Shown here one piece after another: positions 31,389-44,578 of a stretch of DNA of 64,000 nucleotides (the stretch's first letter is position 1; each line of letters begins with the position of its first letter). The notes under the pieces were generated by a model that saw only the letters and a list, made by a program, of their open reading frames with translations, made no database searches and was not told the DNA's origin. Location: assembly GCA_021018995.1 (NCBI GenBank), contig CM037588.1, forward strand, positions 35,275,000 to 35,338,999, given 5' to 3'. This DNA comes from Chloranthus sessilifolius. Taxonomy: Eukaryota > Streptophyta > Magnoliopsida > Chloranthales > Chloranthaceae. Made by a program: the position numbers and the translations under genes.

Positions 31389-34262
31389 ATGTGGATGGAG
31401 TGCCCAATGGCGGATCAAGAGGATACCGTAGCTACCCTTTTCAAAGCTTCTTCCACTAGGAAATCTATTAGGTTAACCAAACAGCCCAAGGAGACCCCAT
31501 CTTTCAAAAGAAAGCTTGTCTTGGATAAAGCTAAGAAATTTGAGACACTTAGGAAAGCAAAGAAAGCTAAGAAGGCCCAAATCAGTGAAGAAATTATTGA
31601 GGAGGCCCATGAGATAGAACCTAACCCTATACCTGAGTCCACCCCTATTCCTAAAATTCCTGAGCCTGTGCCTAACGCTGAGGAGGAACCTGCAGTCCCT
31701 GTGCACCTGTCTACTCCCAATGAATTTGTAGATGCCTTAGGCCTGATTCCAAAGATAATTATTGACACCCCTATTTTTCTAAGGAAGAGGAGTGTAAAGA
31801 TACTTTGAATTATTCGGTGAAGGCAGGCCTAAAACCCATGCTGACCCCATTAAATGAAAAATCCTACCCTAGGCAGGTCAAGCTGTGGTATCAGAACCTC
31901 AGGAAGAAGACCAAGCCAAGTTCAACTGATCCTTGTCTGGAGATTTTAATTGATCACAAAGAGACTATTGTGAATTACAGTGACATAGAGTTAGTTTTAA
32001 GGGTCCCTTCAGTTTTTGACACCACTTATGGCTAGCAGAACCTGAGAGTGTTTCCTTTAAAGTAATGGCCAAGCACCTCACTCAAGGCATTGTGGGGTCT
32101 GGGGAGTCCTTGATGAGGAGAGATCTACACCCCAGCATGCTGTTCATTGATTCAATTGTGAGAAAGAATATATATGTCAGTGGACATCAGCAAGAAAGGA
32201 GAACCCCCATAGTGGATGCCTTATACTTTTCTCTAAGGGATAATTTATAAATGCTGCCCAGCTGGTATTGATGCAATGGCGGATGTCAATGAAAAAATTC
32301 AGAGAGTGCAAGCCTTACCTGGCCTACCTTACAGCAGGCTCATCACTACCTCGCTTAAGAGAGGAAAATTTACTTTCCCAAATGATGAGCCAGTGGTGAA
32401 GGTGACTCCAAAAGTAATTGGGAAGAGGGCTTGGTCTGCCAGTAGGACCCTAATTGAGAAGAGTAAGAACAAATCAAGTGAGGATCCTGAGATAGAAGCT
32501 CCACAAGTAGTCAGCTCTGCTATTGCACATGGCACCTCTACTTCTGCTAGTTCAGAACCTCTCCCAACAGCTGCCACTAGCTTAATACCTCCTCCTAAGA
32601 TCTCTATGTCAGTCAGCTCTGAGCCTCTGCTCCCATCTGCTGCTCCTAGGTTAGAGCCTCCACCTGTGACCTTTGCACCCACAGTTATCCCCTCCATGAA
32701 TCTGATTTTGCCTATGGTCAGCTCCTCTGATGTCACCATTCCCCCCTCTATCATACCATCCATCTCAGTTTCCTTACCTTTCATTCCAGTTACCGTTCCC
32801 CCCAGCAGCTCAGCCACCATTTCAATAATCACCACATCCACACCCCTGTCAGCTCTTCTTACCATAGACCCCTTCCCTACCTTATCTTCATTCACCATTC
32901 CAAGCAGCCCATCCATATCAACCACTAAACTTTTGAGCCCTACACCAACTTCATCAGCAAACCTAGCCACTTCTTCCCCTCCATCCATACCCTTTGACAT
33001 TGATCCCACCTTTTCCATCTCACCTCCACACACCCAATATCAAATAACCAGTGAGGGGTATTCATCCCTGATAAAGTCCATTGTGGACAATATTGGGCAT
33101 GAATACTCCCCACTACTTGATTCTCCATAACCCACCTCTCCACAACCTACCCATTTATAGACAACACCCACCCCACCTTTTCACCATGCCCACACTTCTC
33201 CATTTCAACCAATTCGACCCATCCAACCCACAGCTCCTATCATACCTGACCCCAACCCCAAATACTCAACCTCCTCCTCTCCCTTCAATCTCAAGTACTA
33301 GCCAATATCCATACCCAAACATCCATTGAGGCCACCCTCCTATCTATGAACTCCACCCTCCAAAATCAGGCCTCCATGCAAACTTGCCTACAAGCCATCC
33401 AATCCACCTTGTCACTTTTAACCTAACCATCACAACAACCAGCTATCTCTGCACCTACCCATTTACCTACTCCACCCTCTTCACCCCAACCCATTATCTT
33501 AGCTATAACCTCCCCTGTTACTACCCCTATTAAACCTATCACAGAAATCCCTCCTCCTACCTTTACCAATGCTACCACAGATGTGGAAGACTTAATTCCC
33601 ACCTCCTCAATCCCAACCCAAACAGACCCTGAACCAGAACCAGAACCCCTACTTGAGCCTGACCTTGAAATCCATCACCCTTTACCCTCAATCTCCCCAC
33701 CCATGCCATCATCCTTCTCCTCTCCATGCCTTGTTGGCCCTTCTCCAAGTGTTGAGTAGCCCATACTCTCTGCCTTTTCCTGTTACATACCTCCATACTT
33801 AACCCTGCTCCATGCCATACAACAGAACCCATACATTAAAAGGGATGCTATTAGAGGAATGGTTGCCCTCAACGAATCAATCAAGATGCCCTATGAAGTG
33901 AAGATAAATCAAATGACAGTGGATTACAACTTTGAGATGCTGAATATATCAAAGGACTGACAATGAATTTTGATTCAATTTGAAGCTCAGAAGTAAAATC
34001 AATAATAGAGAAATTGAGAGCAGATGGACTCAAGAAAAGGTTAGCTGCCTCTAAAGAGATCACAAAGGCCACCAGGGAACTCTATGAAAGTAGAGTTCTG
34101 CTTGCTGAAAAGAAGCCATAAATTCTTGAAAGGAGAGTTGCTGAACTGACTGGCACAAAACCTGTACAAGCCATTGCCCCTCCAGCCAGTTCAACTGCTG
34201 CTACTGATAAGGATGAGAGAGGAAAAGGAGTCCAAGTCAAGAATGAGCCAACAAACAATTGA
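31389..34262 (+). pseudogene. Athila A ORF3 (env-position protein)
   Basis: Starts at 31,389 or MADQEDTV (31,404). Basic N terminus (KRKLVLDKAKK, RKAKKAKKAQ) resembles a nuclear localisation signal. Central conserved part: YPRQVKLWYQNLRKK, EILIDHKETIVNYSDIEL, then SRLITTSLKRGKF and GKRAWSASRTL, similar to the 'putative plant transposon protein' domain of Athila ORFs. A 300-residue Pro/Ser/Thr region follows, then PTQTDPEPEP (~33,600), then NPYIKRDAIRGMVAL and a helical end. No signal peptide or membrane segment was seen, so an envelope role is unsupported. About ten disruptions. Confidence 0.75.
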
Positions 34263-36200
34263 GATGATTAGACTTGTACATGTTACTAGTTAGGATGTTT
34301 GTGTGTATTCTTTTTGTAGTTCTTTTCCCTTGCGTTGTACAAATTTCTTTTGTGTTATAAATGACATTTCTCTTTAGTATATTTTGTGTGATTTGCTTTA
34401 TAACTTTATGTTTGTTTGTTTGTGTGTTTTAATTGATTATTTGTACCATGTTTGATATTGCTTCTTACTTTTTTTTATTTTGTTTATTTCTAATTCTACC
34501 CTGCTGCACTTGCCCCTAATCTTTTTAAATCAGTGAGGACACTGCTCCTCATAGGTTTGGGGGTGTGGCAGGGTATGCCAATGGATAGTTAATATTAATG
34601 CAACCATGTTAAACAAAATTTTTGAAAATAAAGTGAAGTCCCACCTGATTTTTGAAAAAGAGGATATTCAAAAATAAATAAATAAATAAAACTTTTTAAT
34701 AACTAAATAGTGTTGCAGCTCTAACATTGTCATGAAACAAATGTCTGGAATTTTTAAAAATTAATATTGAGTGAACTTGAAAAGAGAGAAAACTGTGAGG
34801 ATACACCCCAGAAATTTAATGAAAGACCATACGTAGTGAGATTTGGGCCTGAATAAAATTTCTTTGAGGAGTGTTTTGGCAATTTTTTCTGCTCCAAGGA
34901 TTGATTGGATCTTGTTTTGCTCACTAGAAGTTAGGCAAATCCACGTTGAAACAGCTTGACAACATTCATGACATTAAGGGCATGAAGTAAGGCCATCCAT
35001 TGGACAGTTTGAGCTTAAAAATCCCTACCTTTGAACTGCCCTTGGTACACACCATTTGAGCCTTGAAAATCCCAATTTTTCTTTGATAAAAAAACTAGAA
35101 AATTTGAACCCAAAACCCCTTGACCTGTTTCAGTTCATCCTTAATCTGAGAAATTGGGAAATGGAAAGAGAAATGAGGTTAGAGGTGTAAGGTTTGATGT
35201 TTGGTTGAAAGAGAAGGAGGCACACTTGGTGGCATTGTGGAATCCCAGTCAATAAAAAGAAAGATGGAGGAAAAAGTACCAAAAGCATATAAAAAGAAAA
35301 GAAAAATAGAAAAGCAAAATAAAAGAGTGCGAGAGAAGTCATTTCATCAGATATTTTGAAAAAGAAGAGAAGAAGCTGGCCACTTTGGCTCTGAAAATTC
35401 AAAAAGAAGATGGAATTATGCTGAAATGAAGGTTGTGAAGTTGCAAATCACCTCCTTACCTTGTTGATCTCTCACATTTGAATCCCTTCATTCCCCTTTA
35501 TTCTTTGTAAACCTCACCCATAAGCCACATTACAATCCAATAAAAAGTCCTTACTGATCTGAAATTGATTGAGCTGTCATATAGAGATGAGGATTTATAT
35601 AATCTATGGTAAAAAGAGTTAGAAGAGTTAGAAAATTTTAGAAATTAGAACATTGCCTATGCTCATGCTTACAGTCCTATTTGAGAGCTGCAACTGCTCT
35701 TGAGCTGTGTGAAATGATACACCTTTCTATTTTTTGTGAGAAACAACCTTGGTGAGACATGGATCTGACATTGAGTTTGTTGGGGCAATTCTCAAAACAT
35801 AATTCTCAATTTCATGATAAGCTTTATATTAATTTTCATAGAAAATGCTTTGACATGAGTTGATTGATTATGAAGGAATTACAACAGAGTTCAATTTTAA
35901 ACTTTTGATTTTCTGCTAAGAATCCTCTAAGATTGAATGAACAAGGTGTGGAAGGAATTTGATTTTGCTTGAATTTTTTTTCAATATGCTGCATTGATAT
36001 TAACTGATTCATTAGAGAAGTTTGCGGGTAACTTCACTGAAAACCCTCAGGAGACTTCACTCCTCCACTAGGGATCACCTAGGGTTTAAAAGGCTTGATG
36101 CATATGCTAAATGCATTTGTGCTCCCTACAAAAGTGGCATTTTTTACATTGTCAATAATTATTTTTACTTTCTCCTTTGCTCAGGGTCTAACAAAGCTAA
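34263..36200 (+). other. Athila A 3' untranslated region
   Basis: No ORF supported. Contains an internal polypurine-like AGGTTTGGGGGTGTGGCA (34,553-34,570). A block at ~34,798-35,160 is well conserved with elements B and D. A second block before the LTR (36,015-36,140; CACTGAAAACCCTCAGGAG) is shared with B. Confidence 0.75.
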
Positions 36201-36212
36201 GGTTTGGGGGTA
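36201..36212 (+). promoter_or_regulatory. Polypurine tract of Athila A
   Basis: GGTTTGGGGGTA directly before the TGTTAAG LTR start; primes plus-strand DNA. Confidence 0.85.
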
Positions 36213-38417
36213 TGTTAAGCAGTAAAAATACCATTTTTTGCCTCCTAACCTGACCTTTGATGGACCTTTGAGCTGACTAATAATGTGTTTTGAGTGTATT
36301 TTGTAGATAAGCACTAAATTGTAGTCTTAGTGCAGACATCCACCTATAATGGCCAAAGAAGCAATCTACCGCTCAGCATGTGCTCAAACAGCCCAAAGCC
36401 AGCTAAGCAACCCACAGAGCCTTAGAAGTTCATGAGAATATCTTGAGCCCAACTGGGTATGCTTGGGATTAAGTATAGCTGCAAGGAATAAAGATTAAAC
36501 CCACCAAGAGGTTGTTGAGTGTTGAACAAATGAAGAACAACACAGTAAAGATGTGTGCCAGCTGTGGAAGCACGAAAGCCAACATATCGAGAGGTTCTAT
36601 GAAGCTGTCGTGAGGTTCTGGAAGCATAGGCAAACTTGTCGAGAGGCACTGAGTTGAAAATATGAAGATCTCGCGAAGTTCCAGTACTATCGAGAGGTTG
36701 GAGGTACAGTTGTAGATCTTGCTGAGAGGATACCTAGAGGTACAAGAGAAGTCAAGAGGTTCCAGATACTTATCATGAGGTTTAACTGAACCTATCGAGC
36801 AGTGCGCGGCAACCTGTCGACAACTTACTTGAAGCTACGCCCATTCCCGCGAGGATTGAAGCAACCTGTCGAGAACTTAAATAGAATGATATAACTACTC
36901 GACAGGATGCTTTATAACCTGTCGAGAGGATCAATGCAGTTTGGACAACAGATAAGATTTTGGCTATCAATCCTATCGACGAGTTCACCAAAACCTGTCG
37001 GGAAGTCAAGCAACTTATCGGGAGCCTTCAGCAACCTATCGACCAGTTCACATGAACCTGTCAAAATGTCTCCAAACCTGTCGAAAGCCACTTTAACCTT
37101 TTTATAAGAACACCAAGCAGACTCAGAACCTGTCGAGAGGTTCCCTGAACCTCTCAACACTCGAATTAGGAACTTCTTTGTTCCTTTCACAGCAGCTGCC
37201 AACTTCAAAATTTTGTGCATGAGTTCTAAGGTGTGTTAATGACCCTTGGAGGTATTTTTGGAACACCACTGAGCACGAATGGGAACCCCAACCGCATCAC
37301 ATGGGCCTACCTATTTTGGACCAATGGGGAAAGAACTTCTAGAAGAGAAATCAACCACATCAACAACTTAGAATAACTGAATTATTCTCTTGAGCTCTGA
37401 TTGGTTGAAACAGATATGAGAAGAGTGGAGAAGAGTATAAAAGTATAAAGAATTTACAGAGCTAGCATCCAGAAATTTGGTGAACCAAAGCCTAATTCGA
37501 CTTCCCTCCAAAAATTTCCTCTCTCTCTTCCTTCTTCCCCCATTCTCCTCTTAGCCAATTATGGTTAGCTAAACCTCTTTAATAGCTAGGGTGAGGTTGA
37601 GAGCAATAAATTAAGAGGTTCAAAGCTTTGTAGGAAGATTAGGTGTTGCATAAATTGCAGATCTAAGCACAATTGACTATAAGTTGTATTGATTCAGTAA
37701 TTGTTGAATGTAAAGTTAATTTGGATTTATAAATCTCTTGATTGCCATTTGATTTCTCTAGATCTAATATCCCTGTGAATGCCAGAGCTTGTAGCCTTGC
37801 ATCCACAACATCTATAATGGTTTAATTATTCCAATTAAGATCCCTGAATTAGAATAATCTCTGGGATGATCTGTGACCATTCAAGTAGACTGATCATAGC
37901 CTTAGGATTACTTCAATTCTCTAGTTGAGAGTGGATTCTTATACCTTGCATTTGAGCTTGTAGCCAGATGAAGGATTGTTGTGAACCCGTTCCCTGCACT
38001 GCCATTGAACCAAACAATTTTCAGTGAAGACCAAAATCCCTAGCTGATATTCTCCACCTCTTGATTTTAATCTCTTCTCCATTTTCCTTTAACTATGTGT
38101 TTAATCAAATCTGAATCATTTGCATTTGATTTTTTTGTAATTTTTAGTAAAGTGACATATCCTAGAAACCTCTTCTCTTTCCTATTTTGATTTAGTTGAA
38201 TTTAGGATAGAGTACAAGATCTGCTACAGATTTGGAGATCTACCATGGTTTAAATAACATTTACTTGTGGGCATACCCTGACTTACCTATTAAAACTTAC
38301 TGCAATAGCCCTGGTTCTTGCAGGACTACTTGCTTACCTTGATTCCTCATTACTATGATTTTGCCTTTTAATTGGCTGTTTTAACCATTTAATAATTATA
38401 AGGTGAGCAAGAAAATA
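36213..38417 (+). repeat. 3' LTR of Athila A
   Basis: Matches the 5' LTR along its whole length, ends GAAAATA (5' copy GACAACA), followed by ATAGG. Motif array 36,584-37,163, TATA 37,436-37,442. Confidence 0.93.
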
Positions 38418-38526
38418 ATAGGCTGCCTATCAATGACTCATTTCCTTATGAGCAGTTGTTTACTGTTAGCACTCCTGCACCATGTTTTGCAAACATAGTA
38501 AACTACTTGGCAGTGGATAGGATCCC
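38418..38526 (+). pseudogene. Older Athila element C, pol fragment, right part
   Basis: RLPINDSFPYEQLFTVST then FANIVNYLAVDRIP continues the reading from 22,242, matching element A at 28,993-29,100. Interrupted after GGATCCC by antisense LTR E. Confidence 0.85.
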
Positions 38527-39337
38527 TGTTGGGTTTTGTGTTAAGACTGCTTGCTGCCATTTTATTAGAAATCAGTGGAGAAAATAAATCAAGAGTGGAG
38601 ATATGGAGATGGGTCATTACAACAAGTCTAAAACACACACAGTCCTGTAAGATACAGGGTGCATTGTAGTAAGTTTTGATAAGTAAGAGTTTCTCCCATA
38701 GAGAAATTGATCTAGAACCCAAAGTAGGCTATAATAGTAGGCCTCCAGATCTAGCTACAGATCTGACAATCCTAAAGAAGGGGAGTTAGGTGTCATGACA
38801 ATACTAAATTAATCCTAAAAATAGAGAAATAAAATATAGTTCTATCCTAAAGAAAGGGTTAAATAGAAGATGGTGATGGTGTGTACTAGAATAAAATATA
38901 AAAGTAATGAGAAGTAAGCAGGTTAAGCTAGAATTACAGTAGTGATGTAACTCAGATTTAGTTTGTCTCTGTAGTAGTCCTTGCTGAGATGCTATCAAAA
39001 GCCTCAATAGGGTAGGAATATCCAATTTAACTCATGCCATTTGGGGTGCTCTTAGGGCTATACCCTGTCCACTCCAATGGTCATAGGATATCTGATAGAG
39101 TCTGTCAAATCCCATTGGTTAAAGCAAAAATTGCTAATCTCATCCAGAGGAGAGGACTGATCATTTCACCAACCACTGGACCATATCATGCCATGAATAC
39201 TATTGCAGCACTATATAATGCCAGGCTACAAGCTCCCCAGATCTGTGCACAGATCTGGCTGACATCCATAGGTATTTCAACCCGTAGATCCTAAGTGTTT
39301 TGCCAAGGCCAACGACTCATTGTGCCCATAAAAAGGA
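38527..39337 (-). repeat. Antisense Athila LTR E, left part
   Basis: Begins TGTTGGG, the reverse complement of an LTR end CCCAACA. Continues with the reverse complement of conserved LTR end sequence (CCTGTAAGATACAGGG near 38,641 matches CCCTGCATCTTGCAGG at 41,291; AAGTTTTGATAAGTAAGAG; CCAGATCT...ACAGATCTG). Interrupted at AAGGA by element B. Confidence 0.75.
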
Positions 39338-41393
39338 TGTTAAGTGGTGAAAAATGCCACTTTTCATCCTTTAACCTGACCATTGATGGACCTGGTGAGC
39401 ACACTAATAAGCCTCTGTTGAGTGCATTTTGTAGATAGCAGTGAAAGCTGGTAATAATGCAAAAAATCACTTAAGAATGCCCACAAAGAAGCCATCTCTC
39501 AGCACCATGCAGATCTAGCAACAGAACAAGGGGAAGGAAGTGAAGATAGGTCCAAAGCATCCTATCGAGAGGATGTCTGAAGACTTCGATAGGAGCTGAG
39601 GGTTAAAAGGAAGGAATTCCAGTAGTTGAGAAGGGTTTGATAGGATCAGAAGGCAGAGAAAGGAAGAATTCGTACAGAAGTGAAGAATTCGACAAGATCC
39701 AAGAACCTATCGAGCAGTTGAAAGAAAAAGAGAATTCAACCTATCGAAAGTTGGCTTGAGGGAAAAAGGAGACCTATCAGAAGATTCCTTGAACCTATCA
39801 ATTTGTCCACTGAACCTATCGAAATAGAAGTGTTGGGACAATACCTATCGCAGAATGATTTGAACCTTTCGATAGGAACAATGGCATGTGAATCCCTAAC
39901 CTATCGAATTACTCTTCCAACCTGTCGAAGGCCCCAGATTAAGTGCAGTGAAGCTGAAGCATCTAAGCCCAACCTATCGGAACCTATCGAAGAGACTAGG
40001 GAACCTATCGAAAGGGGCTACAAACTCCTTTTCAACCTATCGAAAGCTTCTCCAACCTATCGAAATTGCGTGCAGGACTTCTCAGAAATTCAGCTGTGCA
40101 CATGCTGTGACTTGGTGACTTGCTACACGCAAATCGAGGTACTTTGGTGACCGACATGATATTTTAAAAGATGTCCTAGAAAGCCCTAACCGACCCACGT
40201 GCTCTAACAAAACCCTAACAAACTCTGAGGACCTTCTAGAAGGGATTTTTAGTGGGAAAAATAGAGGAGAAAGCTATATATAGAGATCCCCAATTGCCAT
40301 TGGGGAGGATCAAAATTTTGAATAATTTCCTGGAGATCAGAGCTTATAGTGAGATCCTATTTTCCTTCTTTTAGCCCAACCATGATTGGCTAGTTCCCTA
40401 GGAGCAGCAAGGAGTGAGTTAGATCTGTGATTGGGTAAGGTTAAGAGTGTTGCTGGGGTTAATTGCTGCACAAACTATAGATCTGAGAGCATTTTATTGT
40501 AAGAGTGACCTTGTTTGCAATGTAAATGTTGTTTTTAATGTTTTAATTAGATCTAAAGCTCTTTTGATTCCTTTTGGTGCTCGATCGGATTTGTGTAGAG
40601 GAGTTGCTTGATAAGCTCACCCACTTAACTGGTAGACCTCTTGGATATCATCTGAATTCCCTGGATCATATATCCTTGTAATTTCTTGCATCTGTGACCT
40701 GGAAATTGCAGCATCTACAGTGGTTTTAATTGTTCTAATTGAGGCTCTGGCTTTGTAGCAGATCTCTAGGATGGTCTATGACCATTAAAGTGGATAGATC
40801 ATAACCTTAAGGTAAATCTAAGCTTAGGCCTCAATTGGATTCATCTGCTGCAATCCATGGATTCGATAAAGTCTATAGGATGGTCTGTGACCATTAAAGT
40901 GGATAGATCATAGCCTTATAACCAGGTGGATCCTGTGATTTAGAGTGGAATTTATACTCTGCAGCTGTGCTTGTGGCTAGCTGAGGGACTTATGTAATAT
41001 GCTTAGCTCAACCTGATTGCAGTGAAAACAACCACCTAGCTGTTCCTCTCTATTTTCTGAGTTTTTAAATCGTCCATCTGCATGACCTGAGGCTCCAGAT
41101 TCGATCTAAGGCAATCTGCATCTTTATTGTAGTTTAGATTATGTGAAACTCCAATCTAATCTCTCCCCTGTCTTTTAGCTAGACAACATTAGTTAGGGTG
41201 CCAGATCTCTTACAGATCTGGAGATTTACTCAATTCCAAACCACCTCTCTGTGAACTTCTCCTTACTTACTTTTAAAACTTGCTATAAAGGACCCTGCAT
41301 CTTGCAGGTCTAGGATTTCCCAGCTGTGCTGAACCCATCTCTATTTTCTCTTGATGATCACACCATAAATTAGCACACTGGAATTCTCCAACA
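39338..41393 (+). repeat. 5' LTR of Athila B
   Basis: Starts TGTTAAGTGG, ends CTCCAACA. Motif array 39,561-40,070; TATA run TATATATA at 40,275-40,282. Confidence 0.93.
39561..40070. repeat. CCTATCGAAAG motif array in U3 of Athila B
   Basis: About twenty copies of AACCTATCGAAAG or its complement; many are exact at the CCTATCGA core. Duplicated in the 3' LTR at 50,121-50,650. Confidence 0.9.
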
Positions 41394-41399
41394 AGCTTT

Positions 41400-41417
41400 T
41401 GGCGCCGCTGCCGGGGA
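41400..41417 (+). promoter_or_regulatory. Primer-binding site of Athila B (tRNA-Asp)
   Basis: TGGCGCCGCTGCCGGGGA six bases after the LTR, complementary to the tRNA-Asp 3' end with one mismatch to the usual plant sequence. Confidence 0.88.
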
Positions 41418-41715
41418 GGAGTTTGTGAATTTGGTAGATCTAGTTTTATTTTATAAATCTGTAACTGTGTGTTTGATTTTACTAACTGCATTTGTATGTT
41501 TTACTATTTTTTAGTATTTTTTGTGTGCATTCCATCAGATCTGAGTACAAAGTGAGAGGAGAGCCGTGCTGAAGGATGCTCTATAGTTTGCATCCCTTTT
41601 TCCCCCTGTTTATTTTTTAGATCTGCTGATTTTTTTTTTTTAGATTAATTAGTCAGTTGTGCTGCTTCTTTCTGTTGTGTGAGGATTTATTCTGCATTCA
41701 GTTTGTGAGTGTTGT

Positions 41716-44180
41716 ATGTTTAGTAGGAGAACTCTTCAACCTCAGATTATTCCACTAAATCGAGAGGTTGAAAGACTTCTCAGATCCAGACCAACTACAT
41801 CTGCAGCTGTTGAAATTGAATCTGTTAAAATGGGTGAGCAGTAGCAATCGCGAACTCTCAAGGAATTCAATGCACCAGGGATCTACAATTCCCCCTTCTG
41901 CATTCAGTTCCCTGCTGCTCAAGGAAACTATGAAATCAAATCTTCCATCATTCAGATGTTGCCCTCATTTCATGGCCTAACCAAGGAGGATCCTTATAAG
42001 CATATAGATGAATTCTTAGGACTGTGCACTACCTTCAACATCACAGGTTTGGGGGAGGAGGCCACTAGGATGAGGCTCTTTCCTTTTTCATTAAAGGACA
42101 GAGCCAGGACCTGGTTGTCCATGGTTCCACCTAACAGTATTCAGTCCTTGAGTGATCTCCATTGTCAGTTTCTGGCCAAATTCTTTCCTATGTCAAAGAC
42201 CAGCCTGTTGAGGAAGGGTATAATCTCTTTTACCCAAGATCCAACTGAAGACTTTCATCAATCTTAGGGAGATTTAAGGAACTCCTCAAGAAATGCCCCC
42301 ACCACCAAATCCCTAAATGGCAATTAGTTCAAAACTTTTATCAGGAAATTAATGCTAAAAGCAGAGATATGATAGATGCCTCCTGTGGTGGCACCTATCT
42401 CCATAAAACTTCTGAGGAGGCATGGGAGCTCTTTGACATCATCAGTGAGAACTCTATGCAAAGGGAAACCTTAGCAAGAGATCTAGAGCCTCCTAAATTG
42501 ATGAAAGAGAACACCTCAAGAGGAAAGATTTATGAAGTGAGTGTGCCAAGTGAGTTAGAAAGGAAAGTGGGCAGCTTAACTCTAAAATTTGATAGGCTGA
42601 TGGGAGCAATGCAGTCACCTGTGGCTGCTAGAGTGGAGGAGGCATGTGCCATATGTTAGTCCCCTGCTCATCCCTTGGAAGAATGCCCATCTGCTGCCCA
42701 ATTTTCTGGTTTTATAACAGAGCATGTGACTGCAACTCTGTCTTTTGGGCAACAGCCTGCTGCTGGGTATCAATGGAGAAACCACCCCAATCTAAGGTGG
42801 AGATAAGATGCATACCCCAACCAGCAACAACAGCAGCCCCAACATCCCATGCCTTACAGAAATGCTCAGCTCTATCGAGAAGGTTACGTCCCAAGGCCTT
42901 AGTATCAGCAACCCATGGCCCAACATGTAGCTCCTCCTGTGCAGCAAGCTGCACCCCCTCCAACTGTGAGAGCACCATCCTTTGAGGAACAAGTTCTATC
43001 TTCATTACAGAGCTTGAACACCTTAACCCAAACTGTGCACTCTCACAATCAGAGCATTAAAAAGATAGAGGACCAACTTGGTCAGCTGCCTGATGCTCTG
43101 ACTAGGAGAGAGGGAGGAAGGTTGCTTAGACAACCACCGGACAATCCACGAAGGCAGTTTGTAGTTGGTGAAGTTTCCTCCACTTATGAGGAAGCCAAAT
43201 CTGTTACAATTTTGAGAAGTGGTAGGCTAGTGGACAATCAAGTGGGTTGTGAGCCTGTGGCGCCCTTGGAGGAAGAGAATGGAGTGATTTCTTTTAAAAC
43301 ACAGCAAAGGCCACCAATGGTGGACTTGCAGGAACAATCAGCTGTGAATAAAGAGGATAATGAGGATCCTCAAGAAAAAAAAAAACTTAAAAAGAAAGAG
43401 ACCCCATTGGCTAAGGCTGCAAGTGAGGGAACACCCCAACACTTGCCATTTCCTAAGGCACTACAGGCACCTTCCCCTTTTGACAAAGGGCAAGGTAAAA
43501 TTGAGGAAATGATGGAGACTTTCAAACAAGTAAAGATAAATCTGCCTTTACTTGATGCCATCAAACAAGTCCCAACCTATGCCAAATTTTTGAAGGAGTT
43601 ATGCACCCATAAAAGACAGTCTAGGACATACTTATCCAAGAAAGTCTTTTCAGCAGAGAAGGTAAAACACATTTTGTCCATTGCAACTCCCACCAAACTT
43701 CAAGACCCTGGAGTGCCCACTATCCCCTGCATCATTGGGGATCATAAAATTGAGAAGGCCCTATTGGACCTGGGAGCTAGTGTGAACTTGCTGCCATATG
43801 CAGTCTATGAAAAATTGGGCTTGGGAGACTTGAAGCCCACATTTGTGGTCCTGCAACTGGCTGACAAGTCCGAAAGGAAACCTGTGGGAGTCAATGAGGA
43901 TGTCCTGGTGGGAGTTGATAAGTTTTTTTACCCTACTGACTTTGTGGTATTAGATATGGAGCTAAGTAGAGGTATTTCCTCCATCCCTGTGATTCTGGGC
44001 AGGCCCTTCTTGCCCATTGCCAATGCCTGCATTCAATGCAGATCTAGAATCATGGATGTCTCCTTTAGCAATATGAAAGTAAAGCTGCATGTGTACAGCA
44101 CCAGCTCTCAACCCCCTTTTGATGAGACCTGTTTTTCCATTGCAGGGCTGGAGGAGGCTCTGCATGGTAATCCTCAATAG
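41716..44180 (+). pseudogene. Athila B gag-protease
   Basis: MFSRRTLQPQIIPLNREVER, MGEQ-stop, then LKEFNAPGIYNSPFC and DPYKHIDEFLGLCTTF. A frameshift near 42,267, and stops at 42,657-42,659 (inside the knuckle), 42,806 and 42,901. From 42,915 a 421-residue frame is open through FEEQVLSSLQSLNTLTQTVH and the protease ALLDLGASVNLLPYAVY, VILGRPF, to TAG 44,180. The protease is the best preserved in the window. Confidence 0.88.
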
Positions 44181-44345
44181 CTGCTACAGAGCAATGATTG
44201 GCCTATAGAGATAAGATTGCAACCAGGGGTTGAACAAGTGTTGAGGAACGGATCCAAGAAGGATGACAAGTTCGAGGAACATGGGGAGGCCGTTAATCTT
44301 CCAGATCCTCCAGATTATCACCTGCAGTTTAGTATGTATCATATG
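44181..44345 (+). pseudogene. Remnant of the pol C terminus in Athila B
   Basis: After the protease stop the text reads HGEAVNLPDPPDYHLQ, which by position matches the integrase tail of element A (VEPVVIIHLQEPP). Everything between (~3 kb of RT, RNase H, integrase) is missing. Confidence 0.5.
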
Positions 44346-44578
44346 TACCATATTTTTCTTCTATTTTAGATGTTTTACTTTGCATTTCTAGTAAAATTCT
44401 GTTGCAATAAACATACCATGTTATCTATTGGGTCGCCATTTCAAATTTGCCAGCTGCTCTAAAATAATGGGAGCTTGTCCACAAAAAAATCCAATCATAG
44501 GGCTGCACAGCAATAGAGCCTGATAAGTGCTGAAGCTAAGGATGCCCAAAACGGTAGTTTTATCTGGGTTTTGGAGCC

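Larger units (their letters stand above)
22243..38417 (+). mobile_element. Athila-type Ty3/gypsy element A, full length, decayed
   Basis: LTRs of 2,202 and 2,205 bp, tRNA-Asp-type primer site, gag, protease, RT, RNase H, integrase, motif-rich spacer, ORF3, polypurine tract. Flanks are ATAGA (22,238-22,242) and ATAGG (38,418-38,422), a 5-bp target duplication with one mutation. The LTRs differ at about 20 of ~230 bases in one stretch compared by eye, so it is old. Order and DLGAS protease place it in the Athila lineage. Confidence 0.92.

Noticed and set aside
31389..34262. ORF3 as a retroviral-type envelope
   Set aside because: Position fits, but I see no signal peptide, transmembrane segment or furin-like site, and the N terminus is nuclear-type basic in A and B.
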